DNA of 64,000 bases from Alkaliphilus sp. B6464 (GCF_018141165.1 NZ_CP058557.1:930001-994000), one strand, 5' to 3'; counted from the first letter of the stretch, positions 7,738 to 17,717 are shown. Notes: generated from the letters alone by a model not told the origin. Translations and numbers: made by a program.

Positions 7738-9837
7738 TTATGCCTTTGGAAATGTAACAATTAATTTGAACAAATCCCCATCTACAGTTATTTCTAATTT
7801 CCCATTTTGAAGTTCTACAAAGCTTTTAGCTATCGAAAGTCCAAGCCCTGATCCTTCGGTATTCCTGGATTCATCCCCTCTTGCAAAGCGTTCTGTAATT
7901 TCAGATGCATCAAAATTCATCTCATAAGCAGAAATATTTTTAAATATAAAGCTTACTTCATGCTCATTTTCTAAAATATCTATATATACTCTTGAGTTTT
8001 CCATTGCATATTTTAATATATTAGTCAAAATATTTTCGAATACTCTATAGGTTCTTCTACCGTCTAAATTACACATCACTTTATTTTCTGGTGCATTTAT
8101 TTTAAATTGAAGGTTACTGTCATTTATTTTTTCCTCTAGCTCTCCTAATGTTTGTCTAAAGAGAGCAACTGCATCTACATTTTCTAAATAAAGCTCAATA
8201 TTACCACTAGAAGCCCTACTTGCCTCAAATAAATCCTCTATTAATATCTTTAGCCTCTGTGATTTCCTATCAAGTATACTAATATACTCTTTTTGGGTAT
8301 CTAGGTCGATATCTTCATTTTTCAATAAGTCTATATAGGTAATAATAGATGTAAGTGGAGTTTTAAGATCATGGGATACATTTGAAATAAGCTCCGATTT
8401 CATCCTTTCGCTTTTTATTTCTTTATCTACAGCTAATCGAAATCCTTTATTAATATTATTCAAGTTTTTAGCCATAGGGCTTAATATTCCCATATCCTCA
8501 TCAAGACTAATATTAAAATTACCCTCAGCAACTTTAGCACTAGCACCATTTAAATCTTTTGCTTTATCAAATACTTTTAGCAAATATTTAAATATAAATA
8601 AGCTATAGGCTACTGCTAAAATAAATCCTAAAAAGCCACCTGCACCTAAGATTAATATTGCTAATAGATTTATTCCTGTTACTAATACTAACTTTCTATA
8701 GTTATCTTCCCTTAAATCTATTCGTGTCAACTTTTTGAATACTCCTTTTACACCTCTTACAAAATATAAAAATATTTTTCCAAAAAAGCCGTTATCGATT
8801 AGACCCTTCTTGAATCCTGTATAATAAATATACTTTAAATATACAGTACTTAAATAAACAAGAATGTATAATATAAATGTTAGAATTATCCCAACTACAT
8901 AAAAGTATGGGTCTGCATCATATATGAAACTCCCAATGCCATATCCATAGTAATTATATCCATTAATCACAGACCCTGTGCCAGCACATAATAATACAAA
9001 TCCAATCCAAATAAAGACTTTAAGCTCTAAAAACATTTTATTAAATACTCTACAAATACTCATCCTGCTTTGTGCAGAATAGGGCACTGCAAAGGCTGCT
9101 ATTATTAAAATTAGAATACTTACTGCTCCTATTACTGAAATAAGCATTGCATAGTCTGGAAATGCATGAGTGTCCTTCATATCCACAGTAAACACATCAT
9201 TATATGCTTCGAAATCCTCTGGAACAATGTATAATACCTCTAAATTAGCATATTCTTTTTTGACTTCATCATCTGAATGATTCAACATATCTACAAAAGC
9301 GCTTTTACTAAACTTATTTTCTAGAGATGTTTCTATTTCCGGATTCCCATTTTCATCAAATGTAGCTTTCATATAAAAAATACTATTTTTTATTTCTTCT
9401 TGAAGCTGGGCATCTGAAATATCTGCCATATTACTTAAGGAGTTTGTTTCTACTGTATATTCCTCAGATTGTGTATTCTCTACTTCATCAACGGAGTCTA
9501 AGGCCTTATTAACTGTATTATTGATCTTATACTTAACACTTTTTACATTTACATATCTACTCTCATAGCCTTCATCGGCTTTGTTTATAGAGTGCTGAAG
9601 ATTCCTTGTTAAACGTGATAGATTATAAACAAAATTACTACTTTCTAAATAAGATTTTGCATTATCTTCCGCAGGAAAATAGCTATTTCTTATAGGCGGA
9701 TAGCTTACCACTGAAGCTGCAGCAAATATTAATATAATAAGCACTGTAGCTAGTGAAGAAGCTATAAAACTTCTCTTATCTTTTTTATCATATATAATTT
9801 CATCATTATCGTTTTGGTTGTTCAAATTTGTATCCAA
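7738..9837 (-). CDS. Membrane sensor histidine kinase
   Basis: A 699-residue sensor kinase. It has a first transmembrane helix at about residues 25-46, an extracytoplasmic sensor of about 180 residues, then several more membrane helices (about 231-252, 272-292, 312-335 and 383-418). A HAMP-like linker follows, then the HisKA H-box SNVSHDLKTPLTS with the phosphorylated His at about 489, and an HATPase domain with NILTNILKYA and GSGLGLSIAKS. The likely start is TTG at 9837, 32 bases inside the response regulator gene, so the two are translationally coupled. The multi-helix insert between sensor and HAMP is unusual. The signal is not evident. Confidence 0.9.
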   Translation of the reverse strand: MDTNLNNQNDNDEIIYDKKDKRSFIASSLATVLIILIFAAASVVSYPPIRNSYFPAEDNAKSYLESSNFVYNLSRLTRNLQHSINKADEGYESRYVNVKSVKYKINNTVNKALDSVDEVENTQSEEYTVETNSLSNMADISDAQLQEEIKNSIFYMKATFDENGNPEIETSLENKFSKSAFVDMLNHSDDEVKKEYANLEVLYIVPEDFEAYNDVFTVDMKDTHAFPDYAMLISVIGAVSILILIIAAFAVPYSAQSRMSICRVFNKMFLELKVFIWIGFVLLCAGTGSVINGYNYYGYGIGSFIYDADPYFYVVGIILTFILYILVYLSTVYLKYIYYTGFKKGLIDNGFFGKIFLYFVRGVKGVFKKLTRIDLREDNYRKLVLVTGINLLAILILGAGGFLGFILAVAYSLFIFKYLLKVFDKAKDLNGASAKVAEGNFNISLDEDMGILSPMAKNLNNINKGFRLAVDKEIKSERMKSELISNVSHDLKTPLTSIITYIDLLKNEDIDLDTQKEYISILDRKSQRLKILIEDLFEASRASSGNIELYLENVDAVALFRQTLGELEEKINDSNLQFKINAPENKVMCNLDGRRTYRVFENILTNILKYAMENSRVYIDILENEHEVSFIFKNISAYEMNFDASEITERFARGDESRNTEGSGLGLSIAKSFVELQNGKLEITVDGDLFKLIVTFPKA

Positions 9838-10510
9838 CTCCCCACACCACCTTTAAATATTTCGGCTCTCCTGGATTAATTTCAATTTTTTCGCGAATTC
9901 TTCTAATATGAACTGTTACTGTATCTGGATTATAAACTGGCTCTTTCCATACCTTCTCGTATATTTCCTCTATAGAAAATACTCTGTTAGGATTGCTCAT
10001 AAGTAAATATAAAATTCTATATTCCAAAGGGGTAATTTTAACTTTTTCGCCATCTACAGCTAGTTCCTTACTATCATCCCTAAGCTCTATACCACCTATT
10101 TTTATAGTATTTTCTTTAGATACTACATTGTTATTTGAATAATTTGTGTATCTTCTCAAGTTTGAATTAACCCTTGCAAGTAGCTCCATAGGGTTAAATG
10201 GCTTGGTTATATAATCATCTGCCCCTATATTAAGTCCTAGTATTTTATCCATATCCTCAGACTTTGCTGATAGAAAAATAATAGGCACTGAACTCTTTTC
10301 TCTTATTTTGATTGTGGCCTTTGTACCATCTAGCCTTGGCATCATAATATCTATAAGCACTAGATGTATTTCCTCTCTATCAAACACTTCTAAAGCTTCT
10401 ATCCCATCGTATGCCTTAAAAACATTGTAGTTTTGGTTTTTTAAATAAACCTCTATTGCATCCGTTATTTCTTTTTCATCATCAACAACAAGTATATTAT
10501 ACATATGCAT
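9806..10510 (-). CDS. OmpR/PhoB-family response regulator
   Basis: A 234-residue regulator with an N-terminal receiver (acidic VVDDE pocket, phospho-acceptor Asp at about 54 in LIDIMMP, conserved KPF near 105) and a C-terminal winged helix ending VKITPLEYRILYLLMSNPNRVFS..VHIRRIREKIE..KVVWGVGYKFE. It is the first gene of the two-gene operon with the overlapping histidine kinase. Two ATGs (10510 and 10504) sit behind GAGGTG, the second with better spacing. Target genes are not evident. Confidence 0.94.
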   Translation of the reverse strand: MHMYNILVVDDEKEITDAIEVYLKNQNYNVFKAYDGIEALEVFDREEIHLVLIDIMMPRLDGTKATIKIREKSSVPIIFLSAKSEDMDKILGLNIGADDYITKPFNPMELLARVNSNLRRYTNYSNNNVVSKENTIKIGGIELRDDSKELAVDGEKVKITPLEYRILYLLMSNPNRVFSIEEIYEKVWKEPVYNPDTVTVHIRRIREKIEINPGEPKYLKVVWGVGYKFEQPKR

Positions 10511-10626
10511 TTCACCTCTAAACCCTTCTGAGATATCTCTTGTAGTTATAATAACATATACTTTCTAAAAATCTACTATTATAATCCTTACAAATTTCTT
10601 ACAAAATTACGCTGGTCAAAAAAATA

Positions 10627-10655
10627 TTGACATTTATCTGTTTTAAAAATATAAT
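10627..10655 (+). promoter_or_regulatory. Sigma-A promoter of the T-box operon
   Basis: Consensus TTGACA (10627-10632), a 17-base spacer and consensus TATAAT (10650-10655) lie immediately upstream of the T-box leader. Confidence 0.85.
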
Positions 10656-10664
10656 AACTAATAA

Positions 10665-10957
10665 TTAATCAAAGTGAATATTTAATCAACGATGACAGAG
10701 AAAGAAGCATTGAAACTGTAACTACAGAGAACTGGAATAGGTGAGAGCCAGTATTATAAGACAATGTGTATGTTCACTCTAGAGTTTTTGCTCTTAAAGA
10801 TATTCAAGTAGGAGCAAAGGGTTGTCCCCCTTACCAAGACTATAGTTTAGCCTTCGGCAGACTAGAAATTAAGATGGTCTTATTCTTTTAAAGATCAAAT
10901 AGAGTGGTACCGCGAATCAGCTTCGCCTCTACATATGTATGTAGAGGTGAGGCTTTT
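10665..10957 (+). promoter_or_regulatory. T-box leader, probable UUC (Phe) specifier
   Basis: The leader has the T-box bulge sequence AGAGTGGTACCGCG (10901-10914) and the stem I start AACGATGACAGAGA. A terminator (CCTCTACATA with TATGTAGAGG, then TGAGGC and seven T) ends at about 10957. The base of stem I can pair AGAG (near 10693) with CTCT (near 10778). The unpaired bases just 5' of that CTCT read TTCA, so the specifier is most simply UUC, phenylalanine. TAT is also present a few bases upstream, so tyrosine cannot be excluded without folding. Uncharged tRNA should raise expression of the downstream transporter. Confidence 0.9.
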
Positions 10958-10987
10958 TTTATTAATTATTAAAAGGAGGTATTTTTT

Positions 10988-12334
10988 ATGAGGGACAAAT
11001 GGTCTTCAAAGTTAGGATTTATATTAGCCGCTGCAGGCTCAGCGGTAGGATTAGGTAATATTTGGAAATTTCCTTATAGCGTTGGCACCAATGGAGGAGG
11101 CGCCTTTGTAGCTATATATATTGCCTTTTTAATTATTATAGGAGCTCCACTTATGTTAGCTGCTATTACATTAGGTAGAAAAACTCAACTATCTGTTTTT
11201 GGGGCTTATAAAAGTATAGATAGCAGATGGTCCTTTGTTGGCACATTAGGAGTAATTTGTGGTTTCTTTATACTAGCTTTTTATTCAACCGTAGGAGGAT
11301 GGGTTTTATATTATTTTAAAAGTGCTATTTCAGGCACATTAAATATTGCAGACCCTAATTCTCTTGGAGAAATATTCAATAATCTTATGAACTCACCAAA
11401 AGAACTCATTTTATATCAATTTATTTTTATGTTATTAACTGTAGCTATCGTGTTAAAGGGCATTAGCGGAGGAATAGAAAAAGCCTCTAAGGTAATGATG
11501 CCAGCATTGTTTATTATGTTAATAATAATAGCCATAAGAAGCTTAACTCTAGATGGTAGCATGGCTGGAATTAGATTTTTATTTGTACCAGATTTATCTA
11601 AAATAACTATGGATGTAGTTATGAATGCCTTAGGACAAATGTTCTTCTCCTTAAGCATTGGTATGGGTGTTATAGTTACCTATGGTAGCTATTTAGATAA
11701 AAAAGAAAATATCTTAAATACGGGTGTTATTATTCCAGCTATAGATACGGCAGTTGCATTAATTGCAGGTATAGCCATAATACCAGCGGTTTTTGCCTTA
11801 GGTTTTGAGGCAAGTGAGGGTCCAGGGCTTATGTTTGTCACCTTACCAGCAGTTTTTGCATCTATGCCAATGGGAACTATATTTTGCATTGTTTTCTTCT
11901 TACTAGTAGTTTTTGCAGCCTTAACATCCTCCATATCTATGTTAGAAGTAGCTATATCCTATTTTGTAGATGAAAGACAAAAAAGTAGAGTACCTACCAC
12001 ATTAATAATAGGTCTTTTAATTTTTATTTTAGGGATACCTGCTTCCCTTTCAATGGGGGCATGGAAGGATTTGGGTCTAATTGGAAACCTTAACTTTTTT
12101 GACCTTTACGACAAGCTAACTTCAAATATACTCCTTCCTACAGGTGGATTTCTACTTTGCATATTTGTTGGATGGATATTAAAAGCTGAGGAAGCAGTTG
12201 AAGAGATAGAAAGCTCAGGTATTAAGTTTAAATTAGCTGGACTTTGGTGTTTTTTAATCAAATATATAGTGCCTATCGCTATATTTATAATATTAGTCAA
12301 TTCCTATAGAGATTTTTTTCTTTCATTATTATAG
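10988..12334 (+). CDS. Sodium-dependent NSS-family amino-acid transporter
   Basis: A 448-residue, 11- to 12-helix transporter of the neurotransmitter:sodium symporter family (LeuT fold). It opens with the family signature WSSKLGFILAAAGSAVGLGN followed by WKFPY, the sodium- and substrate-binding part of helix 1, and has GGGAF in helix 2. The AGGAGG site lies just ahead of the ATG. Sole control by the T-box leader means that it responds to shortage of one amino acid. The specifier suggests an aromatic amino acid, which fits other T-box-controlled NSS genes. The substrate assignment is inference. Confidence 0.93.
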   Translation: MRDKWSSKLGFILAAAGSAVGLGNIWKFPYSVGTNGGGAFVAIYIAFLIIIGAPLMLAAITLGRKTQLSVFGAYKSIDSRWSFVGTLGVICGFFILAFYSTVGGWVLYYFKSAISGTLNIADPNSLGEIFNNLMNSPKELILYQFIFMLLTVAIVLKGISGGIEKASKVMMPALFIMLIIIAIRSLTLDGSMAGIRFLFVPDLSKITMDVVMNALGQMFFSLSIGMGVIVTYGSYLDKKENILNTGVIIPAIDTAVALIAGIAIIPAVFALGFEASEGPGLMFVTLPAVFASMPMGTIFCIVFFLLVVFAALTSSISMLEVAISYFVDERQKSRVPTTLIIGLLIFILGIPASLSMGAWKDLGLIGNLNFFDLYDKLTSNILLPTGGFLLCIFVGWILKAEEAVEEIESSGIKFKLAGLWCFLIKYIVPIAIFIILVNSYRDFFLSLL

Positions 12335-12391
12335 AAATGTTTCTACAGGCAAGACTCCAAATGGACACTAAGCATATTATCTAATGACCGT

Positions 12392-12437
12392 ACAATTCTA
12401 ATATTCCAGTCTGTAGAGGATGGAATATTAGAATTGT
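12392..12437. terminator. 17-bp perfect hairpin after the NSS transporter
   Basis: ACAATTCTAATATTCCA and its exact complement flank a 12-base loop. There is no good T-run on either side, so it may be an RNA-stabilising 3' end or a weak terminator. Confidence 0.5.
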
Positions 12438-12534
12438 TAGTCAGCAGATAAACCACCTTTTTTTCATGTTTATCAACATCAATGCAATCTTATAATAAAA
12501 ATTTATAATTTTATATAATTATAGCATACATACT

Positions 12535-12548
12535 ATGACATATGTCAT
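12535..12548. promoter_or_regulatory. Crp/Fnr-type palindrome upstream of the YdcZ pair
   Basis: The perfect 14-bp palindrome ATGACATATGTCAT lies 59 bases before the first DMT gene. The identical 14-mer precedes the Crp/Fnr-family gene (30349-30362), so this is probably an operator for that regulator. Confidence 0.65.
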
Positions 12549-12606
12549 GATGTACTTTGCTCTATATGTGCTAATATTAAGACTAGATAATTTAGGGAGG
12601 TGTTTT

Positions 12607-13029
12607 ATGTATAAGCTATACTCAGGACTAATAGGTGTGTTAATTGCAATAATGTTAGTTTTTAATGGTGTTCTTGCTAGTAATATAGGTAATTATTCAT
12701 CAACAGTAATAATTCACATAATAGGACTTATTGGAATAAGTTTTGTTTTGATAATAAATAAAACTAAATTTAATTCTTATAAGGATATTCCCATACATCT
12801 TTATAGTGCTGGGGCTATTGGAGTTTTTACCGTATTATTTAACAATATCAGCTTTAATCATCTTGGAGTGTCATTAACTTTAGCTTTAGGCTTGTTAGGT
12901 CAATCATTTGCTTCAGTAGTTATAGATCACTATGGTTTGCTTGGAATGAAAGTTGTAAAATTTAAAAAAGATAAGATATTAGGTCTAATTTTAATATCTT
13001 TAGGTATAGTTATTATGAATCTATATTAG
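12607..13029 (+). CDS. Small DMT transporter, YdcZ-type, subunit 1
   Basis: A 140-residue protein with about five hydrophobic helices of the DMT_YdcZ (DUF606) family. These are half-size drug/metabolite transporters that often work as hetero-pairs. The start is taken at 12607 because AGGGAGG lies directly upstream. The in-frame ATG at 12535 has no ribosome binding site and falls in the palindromic operator. The gene is followed 11 bases later by a second member of the same family. The substrate is unknown. Confidence 0.85.
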   Translation: MYKLYSGLIGVLIAIMLVFNGVLASNIGNYSSTVIIHIIGLIGISFVLIINKTKFNSYKDIPIHLYSAGAIGVFTVLFNNISFNHLGVSLTLALGLLGQSFASVVIDHYGLLGMKVVKFKKDKILGLILISLGIVIMNLY

Positions 13030-13040
13030 GAGGATAAAAC

Positions 13041-13493
13041 ATGATATATGCTTTATTTGCCATTGGAGCAGGGGTTTCAATAGTTGTTGCTAGAATTATA
13101 AACTCAAATTTAGCAGATAAGATAGGGGTATTTCAAGGAACCTTTTTTAATTATGTTATAGGATTATTGTTTTCAAGCATATTTTTATTTTTAAGTACAG
13201 AAACCTTTAACATATCATCTCAAATTCTAATAACCGTGCCATTTTGGGCTTATTTAGGTGGTTTAGTTGGTGTAGTAGTTGTAGCAATGTCAAATATAGT
13301 TACCCCTAAAGTATCTACATTCTACTTAACTTTGATTATTTTCATAGGACAACTATTGGCTGGAATAATAATTGACTACTATACTTTAAGCCTAATATCA
13401 AAGGGTAAAATAATTGGAGGTTTATTAGTAATTGTAGGATTAACATATAATCTGACTATAGATAAGAAACAATTAGATGAAAATAAATTATAG
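13041..13493 (+). CDS. Small DMT transporter, YdcZ-type, subunit 2
   Basis: A 150-residue, five-helix DMT_YdcZ protein (MIYALFAIGAGVSIVVARIINS) that pairs with the gene directly upstream. Each half is too small to act as a ten-helix transporter alone, so a heterodimer is likely. The ribosome binding site is AGGAGG. A strong terminator follows. Control by the Crp/Fnr-family protein encoded at 29645-30334 is suggested by the shared palindrome. Confidence 0.85.
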   Translation: MIYALFAIGAGVSIVVARIINSNLADKIGVFQGTFFNYVIGLLFSSIFLFLSTETFNISSQILITVPFWAYLGGLVGVVVVAMSNIVTPKVSTFYLTLIIFIGQLLAGIIIDYYTLSLISKGKIIGGLLVIVGLTYNLTIDKKQLDENKL

Positions 13494-13511
13494 AGCATCT
13501 GACTATAAAGG

Positions 13512-13553
13512 CCAGTATGGTAATTTATATTAAATTACCATACTGGTTTTTTT
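13512..13553 (+). terminator. Terminator of the YdcZ pair
   Basis: CCAGTATGGTAATT pairs perfectly with AATTACCATACTGG around a short loop, followed by seven T residues. Confidence 0.93.
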
Positions 13554-13715
13554 ATAAACTCATCTTCTGAATTAATAGTTACAACTTTAATTACACTATT
13601 AACGTTCCAGTATATAATTTCTTTTGTCTCATGGCTAACTAAACACTGAATATTATCTGTCCATTTTGCTTAAACTATTTATTATAACTATTATTAACAT
13701 AGGGTGGTTCTAAAT

Positions 13716-15203
13716 ATGTCTAAATTAGAAAACTATAAATTGTCTAGTTCATTAGACAAAAATATAGAAACAATCAAAGAAATATTTAATAATGATGACA
13801 CATTAATAAACAGGATATTTAAAAACCAGCATAATCCTGGTTTAGAGTACTGTATATTTTTTGTTAATGGAATGGTGGATAGTAGGCTTATCAATGAAAA
13901 TATTATTGAACCAATTATTACAAACCATATTATCGAAGAAGGAGCCGATTCAATTAATCAGCTACATCATCAAATAATTGCTGCAGATAATGTGACAAAG
14001 ACGAAGGATATAGCCAAAATTATAGAAGGTATTGTTAGTGGTGATACAATACTTTTTGTTGAAGGCTCATCAGAATCATTAATAATTGACACAAAACAAT
14101 ATGAAACTAGATCTATTGAAGAGCCGGTTTCGGAAAAGGTTCTACGTGGCCCACGAGAAGGATTTACAGAACATATTATAACTAATCTTGCAATGATAAG
14201 AAGAAAGCTAAAAACAAATGATCTTAAATTTGAATTCACTGTACTTGGGCAGCAAAGTCGTACAAGGGCATGTATATGTTATATTGATGGAATCGTAAAT
14301 AAAAAAATACTTAATGAATTATATAAAAGATTAGATAGTTTTAGTATAGATGGAGTATTAGATGTAAATTATATACAAGAATTTATTAAAGATTCTCCAT
14401 TGTCAATGTTTGATACAATAGGTAATACAGAAAGACCAGATGTTGTTGCCGCTAAGCTGTTAGAGGGACGTATTGCTCTTATCCTTGATGGAACACCTGT
14501 TGTATTAACACTCCCATATTTATTTATTGAATATTTTCAGTCCAATGAAGATTACTATATAAGCTTTACTTTTGCTTCTATTGGAAGATTTTTAAGAGTA
14601 ATAAGTTTTTTTATTACTATAAGCACTCCAGCCATATATTTAGCATTAATAACCTTTCATCAAGAAACTATACCAACACCACTCCTTTTAAGCATAGCTG
14701 CAGCGAGACAAGGAGTACCCTTCCCAACAGTAGTTGAACTGTTAGTTTTATTAATTGTCTTTGAAATATTAAGAGAATCCGGAATACGTATGTCAACACA
14801 TATGGGTGAGTCTTTAAGTATTGTAGGTGCCCTAGTGTTAGGGCAAGCCGCAGTAGAAGCAAGATTTATTAGCGCACCTATAGTAATTATAGTAGCAATA
14901 ACAGCAATAACAGGTTTTATGATACCAGGAATTAAAGGTGCATCTATTACACTACGATTTTCTTTCTTACTTCTTTCAGCAATGTTAGGGCTATATGGAT
15001 ATATGTTTGCCGCTTCTGCATTATTGATTCATCTATTTAGGCTACGTTCTTTCGGTGTCCCCTATATGGCTAATTTAACTTCATTACACCTACAGGACCT
15101 AAAAGATACAGCTATAAGAGCACCATGGTGGTATATGAAATATCGTCCTAAATTCTTAACATATAAAAATATTAAAAGAGAAGCTTCTGGAGGCATAAAA
15201 TGA
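13716..15203 (+). CDS. Spore germinant receptor A subunit (GerA/GerKA family)
   Basis: The A subunit of an inner-membrane germinant receptor. It has about 495 residues with a hydrophilic N-terminal half (to about 280) carrying GDTILFVEGS and RGPREGFTE, then about five membrane helices with PTPLLLSIAAARQGVPFPT and the C-terminal APWWYMKYRP. All are hallmarks of the GerA family. The start at 13716 has AGGGTGG eight bases upstream; the in-frame GTG at 13704 lies inside that site. It overlaps the C subunit by four bases (ATGA). The germinant is unknown. Confidence 0.95.
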   Translation: MSKLENYKLSSSLDKNIETIKEIFNNDDTLINRIFKNQHNPGLEYCIFFVNGMVDSRLINENIIEPIITNHIIEEGADSINQLHHQIIAADNVTKTKDIAKIIEGIVSGDTILFVEGSSESLIIDTKQYETRSIEEPVSEKVLRGPREGFTEHIITNLAMIRRKLKTNDLKFEFTVLGQQSRTRACICYIDGIVNKKILNELYKRLDSFSIDGVLDVNYIQEFIKDSPLSMFDTIGNTERPDVVAAKLLEGRIALILDGTPVVLTLPYLFIEYFQSNEDYYISFTFASIGRFLRVISFFITISTPAIYLALITFHQETIPTPLLLSIAAARQGVPFPTVVELLVLLIVFEILRESGIRMSTHMGESLSIVGALVLGQAAVEARFISAPIVIIVAITAITGFMIPGIKGASITLRFSFLLLSAMLGLYGYMFAASALLIHLFRLRSFGVPYMANLTSLHLQDLKDTAIRAPWWYMKYRPKFLTYKNIKREASGGIK

Positions 15204-16360
15204 TGAACAAGCGTTTTCTTCTATTTTGCATGGTTATGATTAGCGTCATGATTTTAGTTTCTGGATGTTGGAATTATGCGGAACTTGATAGGATAGCAAT
15301 AGTTTCCGGCTTAGCAGTTGACAAAAATCCTAAAGGCGATAAATTTCTGCTCACCGCTGAAATAGTCGATATCCAAGGAAGTCTAACTGAGGAACATGTT
15401 AAAGCTAGAAGAATTCAAGCGGAAGGGGATACAATTTTTGATGCTGTTAGAAATATGATACTTATTTCCGCTAAAAAATTATATTGGAGCCATACAAAGG
15501 CTATTATAGTAAGTCAGGATGTAGCTAAAGAAGGTATAAGACCAGTTATAGATTGGGTATGTAGAGACATTGAACCAAGAGCAGATATGGGCATATTTGT
15601 TTCTAGAGAAAAAACGGCTTGGGAATTATTAGAACAACAAAGTATAACAACGGATATACGTGCTTTTGAAATGGAATATATGCTTATAGCAAATACTGAT
15701 TTATCAAAGTCTGTAAGAATAGATATAATTGAGTTAATAGATACTATAGCAGGTAAAGGAACTTCCTCATATTTACCTGCTATTGGTGTTACATTAAATG
15801 ACGGAAGAATGACTGCAAATCTTTCTGGAATAGCTGTACTTAAAAAAGATAAGTTTATTGAATTTCTAAGTGAACAAGACGCAAAATTCTTTCTTTTTGT
15901 AAGGAATAAAATACGAGGAGGATTATTAATAATATCTCCAGACGAAGAACAGCCGAAAGATAGAATAACATTAGAAATATTTAAGAGTAAAACAAAAATA
16001 CAACCGGTTTATTCAAATGGAAAATTATTAATGAAGATAAATATAAATACAGAAGTAGGTATAGCAGAAGAGGATGCACCTATAAATTATATGATTGAAA
16101 AAAATAAAAACAAACTCAAAAAAGAAACAGAAGAATACTTGAATAAAAATATTGAAAATATAATAAAAAAGGTTCAAGAAAATTTTGATACAGATATTTT
16201 TGGATTTGGAAGAATTGTTATGGAAAAAATGCCTTCATTATGGAAGAACATTGATGATGAATGGGATGAAGTTTTTAAAACGCTAGAAGTTGATATAAAT
16301 ACAGAAATAGATATTAGGGGTAGTGGCCTTATATCTAAACCAATACAAGTAGGTGACTAA
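15200..16360 (+). CDS. Spore germinant receptor C subunit (GerAC-family lipoprotein)
   Basis: A 386-residue lipoprotein. The signal peptide ends in the lipobox LVSGC (Cys about residue 23), and the family signature WNYAELDRIAIVSGLAVDK follows at once. The C-terminal region matches the GerAC three-domain fold (LSGIAVLKKDKFIEFLSE, then a charged tail). It is anchored to the outer face of the spore inner membrane and works with the A and B subunits of the same operon. It overlaps the A gene by four bases and is three bases from the small D-type gene. Confidence 0.95.
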   Translation: MMNKRFLLFCMVMISVMILVSGCWNYAELDRIAIVSGLAVDKNPKGDKFLLTAEIVDIQGSLTEEHVKARRIQAEGDTIFDAVRNMILISAKKLYWSHTKAIIVSQDVAKEGIRPVIDWVCRDIEPRADMGIFVSREKTAWELLEQQSITTDIRAFEMEYMLIANTDLSKSVRIDIIELIDTIAGKGTSSYLPAIGVTLNDGRMTANLSGIAVLKKDKFIEFLSEQDAKFFLFVRNKIRGGLLIISPDEEQPKDRITLEIFKSKTKIQPVYSNGKLLMKININTEVGIAEEDAPINYMIEKNKNKLKKETEEYLNKNIENIIKKVQENFDTDIFGFGRIVMEKMPSLWKNIDDEWDEVFKTLEVDINTEIDIRGSGLISKPIQVGD

Positions 16361-16362
16361 AT

Positions 16363-16578
16363 ATGGGAATACTTATATTGTACTCTCTCCTATATATTTT
16401 ATTTATATTTGTTGACATTGTTCCAATTTATAAGGATAATAAGCGAAAATTATTATTAGTGTACTCCATAATATGGTTTTCCTCTTACATAATTTTTGTA
16501 TTGATAAATGCCAACGTAAAAATCCCTAGTCCTGCACCAGCTATAAAAAAACTTGTAGCCTTAATCTATGGCATATAG
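16363..16578 (+). CDS. Small two-helix protein, probable germinant receptor D subunit
   Basis: A 71-residue protein with two membrane helices (about residues 2-22 and 30-50) and a conserved-looking tail IPSPAPAIKKLV. Small two-helix genes inside ger operons are called D subunits and modulate receptor function. Its place between the C and B genes and its size support this role. It lies two bases after the C gene and 41 bases before the B gene. Confidence 0.75.
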   Translation: MGILILYSLLYILFIFVDIVPIYKDNKRKLLLVYSIIWFSSYIIFVLINANVKIPSPAPAIKKLVALIYGI

Positions 16579-16619
16579 AATAGACAAGTCATTTTTTTGT
16601 TAATTAAGGAGTAGAAACC

Positions 16620-17717
16620 ATGAAAAAAGAAATAATTTCAACTAAACAAGGTATAAGTATAATGTTTATATTTTTGATAGGAACTACTTTAGTAGCTGGT
16701 ACTACCAATAAAGCTCACCAGGATACTTGGATTTCTATATTAATTGCTGTAGTCATGAGCCTACCAATGTGCTTTGTATACTCAAGACTTCTTAAGCTTT
16801 TCCCTGGTAAGAGTTTATTTGATATTGTTGAAGAGATATTCGGAAGTATTGTTGGAAAAGCTATAACTCTTATTTTTATTTGGTACTTTTTTCATTTAGG
16901 GGCTTTAATTATAAGGAATATTACCGAATTTATTCAAATTATCTCCTTTGCTGAAACACCCCAGTTCTTTGTCGCTATATTTATTGCATTATTAGTTGTT
17001 TATATGGTTAAAAGTGGCATGGAGGTGTTGGCACGATGGACTGAATTTGTTCTTCCCATAATAATTTTTATAATTATTTTGACAATTTGTTTATCTGCAC
17101 CAAAAATGAACTTTAATCATTTAAAACCAGTGCTATATAATGGATTTAAACCAGCTTTTCAAGGTGCTTATGCTCTGTTTGTATTCCCCTTTGCTGAAAC
17201 TGTGATATTTACAGTTATTTTTAGCTCATTAGAACAGCAGGACAAGTGTTTTAAAGTGTATTCATTAAGCCTAATTATGTTTGGCATTATCTTACTGCTT
17301 GTAACACTGCGAAATATTTTGGTTTTGGGAATTGCAAATATAGACATCCTTTATTTCCCATCTTATTCCGCTGTATCTATGATAGATATAGGTAACTTTT
17401 TGCAACGCATCGAAGTAGTAGTATCTGTAATATTAATATTATCAAGCATTGCAAAGCTAAGTGTTTGCCTATTTGCAACAAGTATTGGTGTTTCAAAACT
17501 ATTTAATTTTGATGATTATAAATTGGTAGCAGCTCCAATATGTCTTTTAATGTTAAATCTATCGTTCATTATTTACAATAGTACTATGGAAATGTTTGAT
17601 TGGATAGGAACAACTAATTTATATTATTCAATACCATTTCAAATAATATTACCATTAGCTATTCTAATCGTTGCTGAAATAAAAATTAGAATAGGTAATT
17701 CAAATAATAGTTTATAA
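16620..17717 (+). CDS. Spore germinant receptor B subunit (GerAB-family permease)
   Basis: A 365-residue protein with ten membrane helices of the amino-acid/polyamine/organocation (APC) fold, the germinant-binding B subunit. Family patterns are ISTKQGISIMFIFLIGTTLV at the start and FPFAETVIFTVIF near residue 190. It is the last gene of the A-C-D-B operon and is followed by a strong terminator. Together the four genes form one complete receptor, so the host makes endospores. The ligand cannot be read from sequence. Confidence 0.94.
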   Translation: MKKEIISTKQGISIMFIFLIGTTLVAGTTNKAHQDTWISILIAVVMSLPMCFVYSRLLKLFPGKSLFDIVEEIFGSIVGKAITLIFIWYFFHLGALIIRNITEFIQIISFAETPQFFVAIFIALLVVYMVKSGMEVLARWTEFVLPIIIFIIILTICLSAPKMNFNHLKPVLYNGFKPAFQGAYALFVFPFAETVIFTVIFSSLEQQDKCFKVYSLSLIMFGIILLLVTLRNILVLGIANIDILYFPSYSAVSMIDIGNFLQRIEVVVSVILILSSIAKLSVCLFATSIGVSKLFNFDDYKLVAAPICLLMLNLSFIIYNSTMEMFDWIGTTNLYYSIPFQIILPLAILIVAEIKIRIGNSNNSL

